From: an uncultured Akkermansia sp.
GTDB lineage: Bacteria > Verrucomicrobiota > Verrucomicrobiia > Verrucomicrobiales > Akkermansiaceae
Assembly: GCA_947585525.1 (NCBI GenBank)
Contig: CANPXA010000121.1
Location: 1-5,684 of the forward strand
DNA: 5,684 bases
Reading direction: 5' to 3'
The stretch's first letter is position 1. The number at the start of each line of letters is the position of its first letter. A program made the translations under genes and the position numbers. The notes beneath the pieces are model-generated. The model was given only the letters and a program-made list of their open reading frames with translations, searched no databases and was not told the origin of the DNA. Below are positions 5,304-5,684 of the stretch, one piece after another.

Positions 5304-5684
5304 TTAGTCGGAGGGAGAAGAAGGATCGGGCTCCGGCTCAAAGAAGAAAGCAGAGATGACAAAGAGGGCCGCTGCGACGCAGATGCAGGAATCTGCCACA
5401 TTGAAGGCGGGCCAGTGGTAACCGCCGGGAAAATTTTGAGTGGGCAGCCAGGGGAATGAGAAGTCGAGGAAATCGACGACGTAGCCGTTGGCCAGGTTGT
5501 TCCAAAATGAGAGGGAGTCACTGCCGGGAAGGAAGAAGCCTCGGGTGAGTCGGTCGATCATGTTGCCTATGACTCCGGCGTACACAAGAGCCCATGCGAT
5601 TTTGAGCAAACGGGTGTTGAAAAATCCTTTCCGGAAAAGGAGAGAGAGAGCAACGAGGGCGATGATCTGGACACCGAGAAAGAC
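5304..5684 (-). CDS. lspA: Lipoprotein signal peptidase (LspA), 5' end outside window
   Basis: LspA is the inner-membrane aspartyl protease that removes the signal peptide of diacylated prolipoproteins. The 126 residues present cover the conserved core and C-terminus; the frame is open to the window edge, and about 40-60 N-terminal residues are missing compared with the family (160-190 aa). Visible are a hydrophobic segment (FLGVQIIALVALSLLF), the GVIGNMIDR motif, GYVVDFLDF with the first catalytic Asp, and WPAFNVADSCICV with the second, then a last membrane helix and an acidic-proline tail. A TTG at 5609 is an internal leucine codon, not the start. Between GNMIDR and GYVVDF there are about 18 residues (LTRGFFLPGSDSLSFWNN and so on), where many homologues have only three or four. 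It is the first of the three leftward genes seen; its promoter must lie to the right. Confidence 0.96.
   Translation of the reverse strand, partial: VFLGVQIIALVALSLLFRKGFFNTRLLKIAWALVYAGVIGNMIDRLTRGFFLPGSDSLSFWNNLANGYVVDFLDFSFPWLPTQNFPGGYHWPAFNVADSCICVAAALFVISAFFFEPEPDPSSPSD

Overview
The window looks like a piece of a bacterial chromosome, most likely from a Gram-negative, possibly Verrucomicrobiota (Akkermansia-like) genome. That assignment is an inference. It rests on moderately high GC, a short DUF1573-like secreted protein between lspA and murA, the near absence of Shine-Dalgarno sequences, and a large low-complexity membrane protein with no recognisable family. No single marker here fixes the taxonomy.

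Layout, left to right. Positions 1-180 hold no gene, but 11-41 look like a degraded, inverted copy of an intergenic repeat. A tRNA-Glu(TTC) gene lies on the minus strand at 181-253, with a good promoter candidate at 288-316. A 461-bp intergenic region (254-714) carries that promoter, a cluster of four short inverted repeats (430-533), an 81-bp dispersed repeat (copy A, 535-615) ending in a heptamer array, and a promoter (661-689) for the next gene. That gene (715-3114, plus) encodes a 799-aa single-pass membrane protein. It has a long charged, low-complexity N-terminal half with a perfect heptad protein repeat, and an alpha-helical C-terminal half. I do not recognise its family. After it, a 234-bp convergent intergenic region (3115-3348) holds copy B of the repeat, with a different heptamer array at the same place, plus several hairpins.

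The right-hand half is one leftward gene cluster: lspA (5' end cut by the window edge), then a small secreted DUF1573-like protein, then murA. Gaps are only 14 and 18 nt, so they are probably co-transcribed from a promoter outside the window. MurA makes the first committed peptidoglycan precursor and LspA cleaves prolipoprotein signal peptides, so the cluster concerns the cell envelope. The middle protein is exported, and its role is unknown.

The most unusual material is intergenic: a small repeat family present three times in about 3.2 kb, with copies A and B flanking the 799-aa gene in direct orientation and each followed by a different 7-bp tandem repeat. I found no CRISPR array, transposase, phage gene or defence system.
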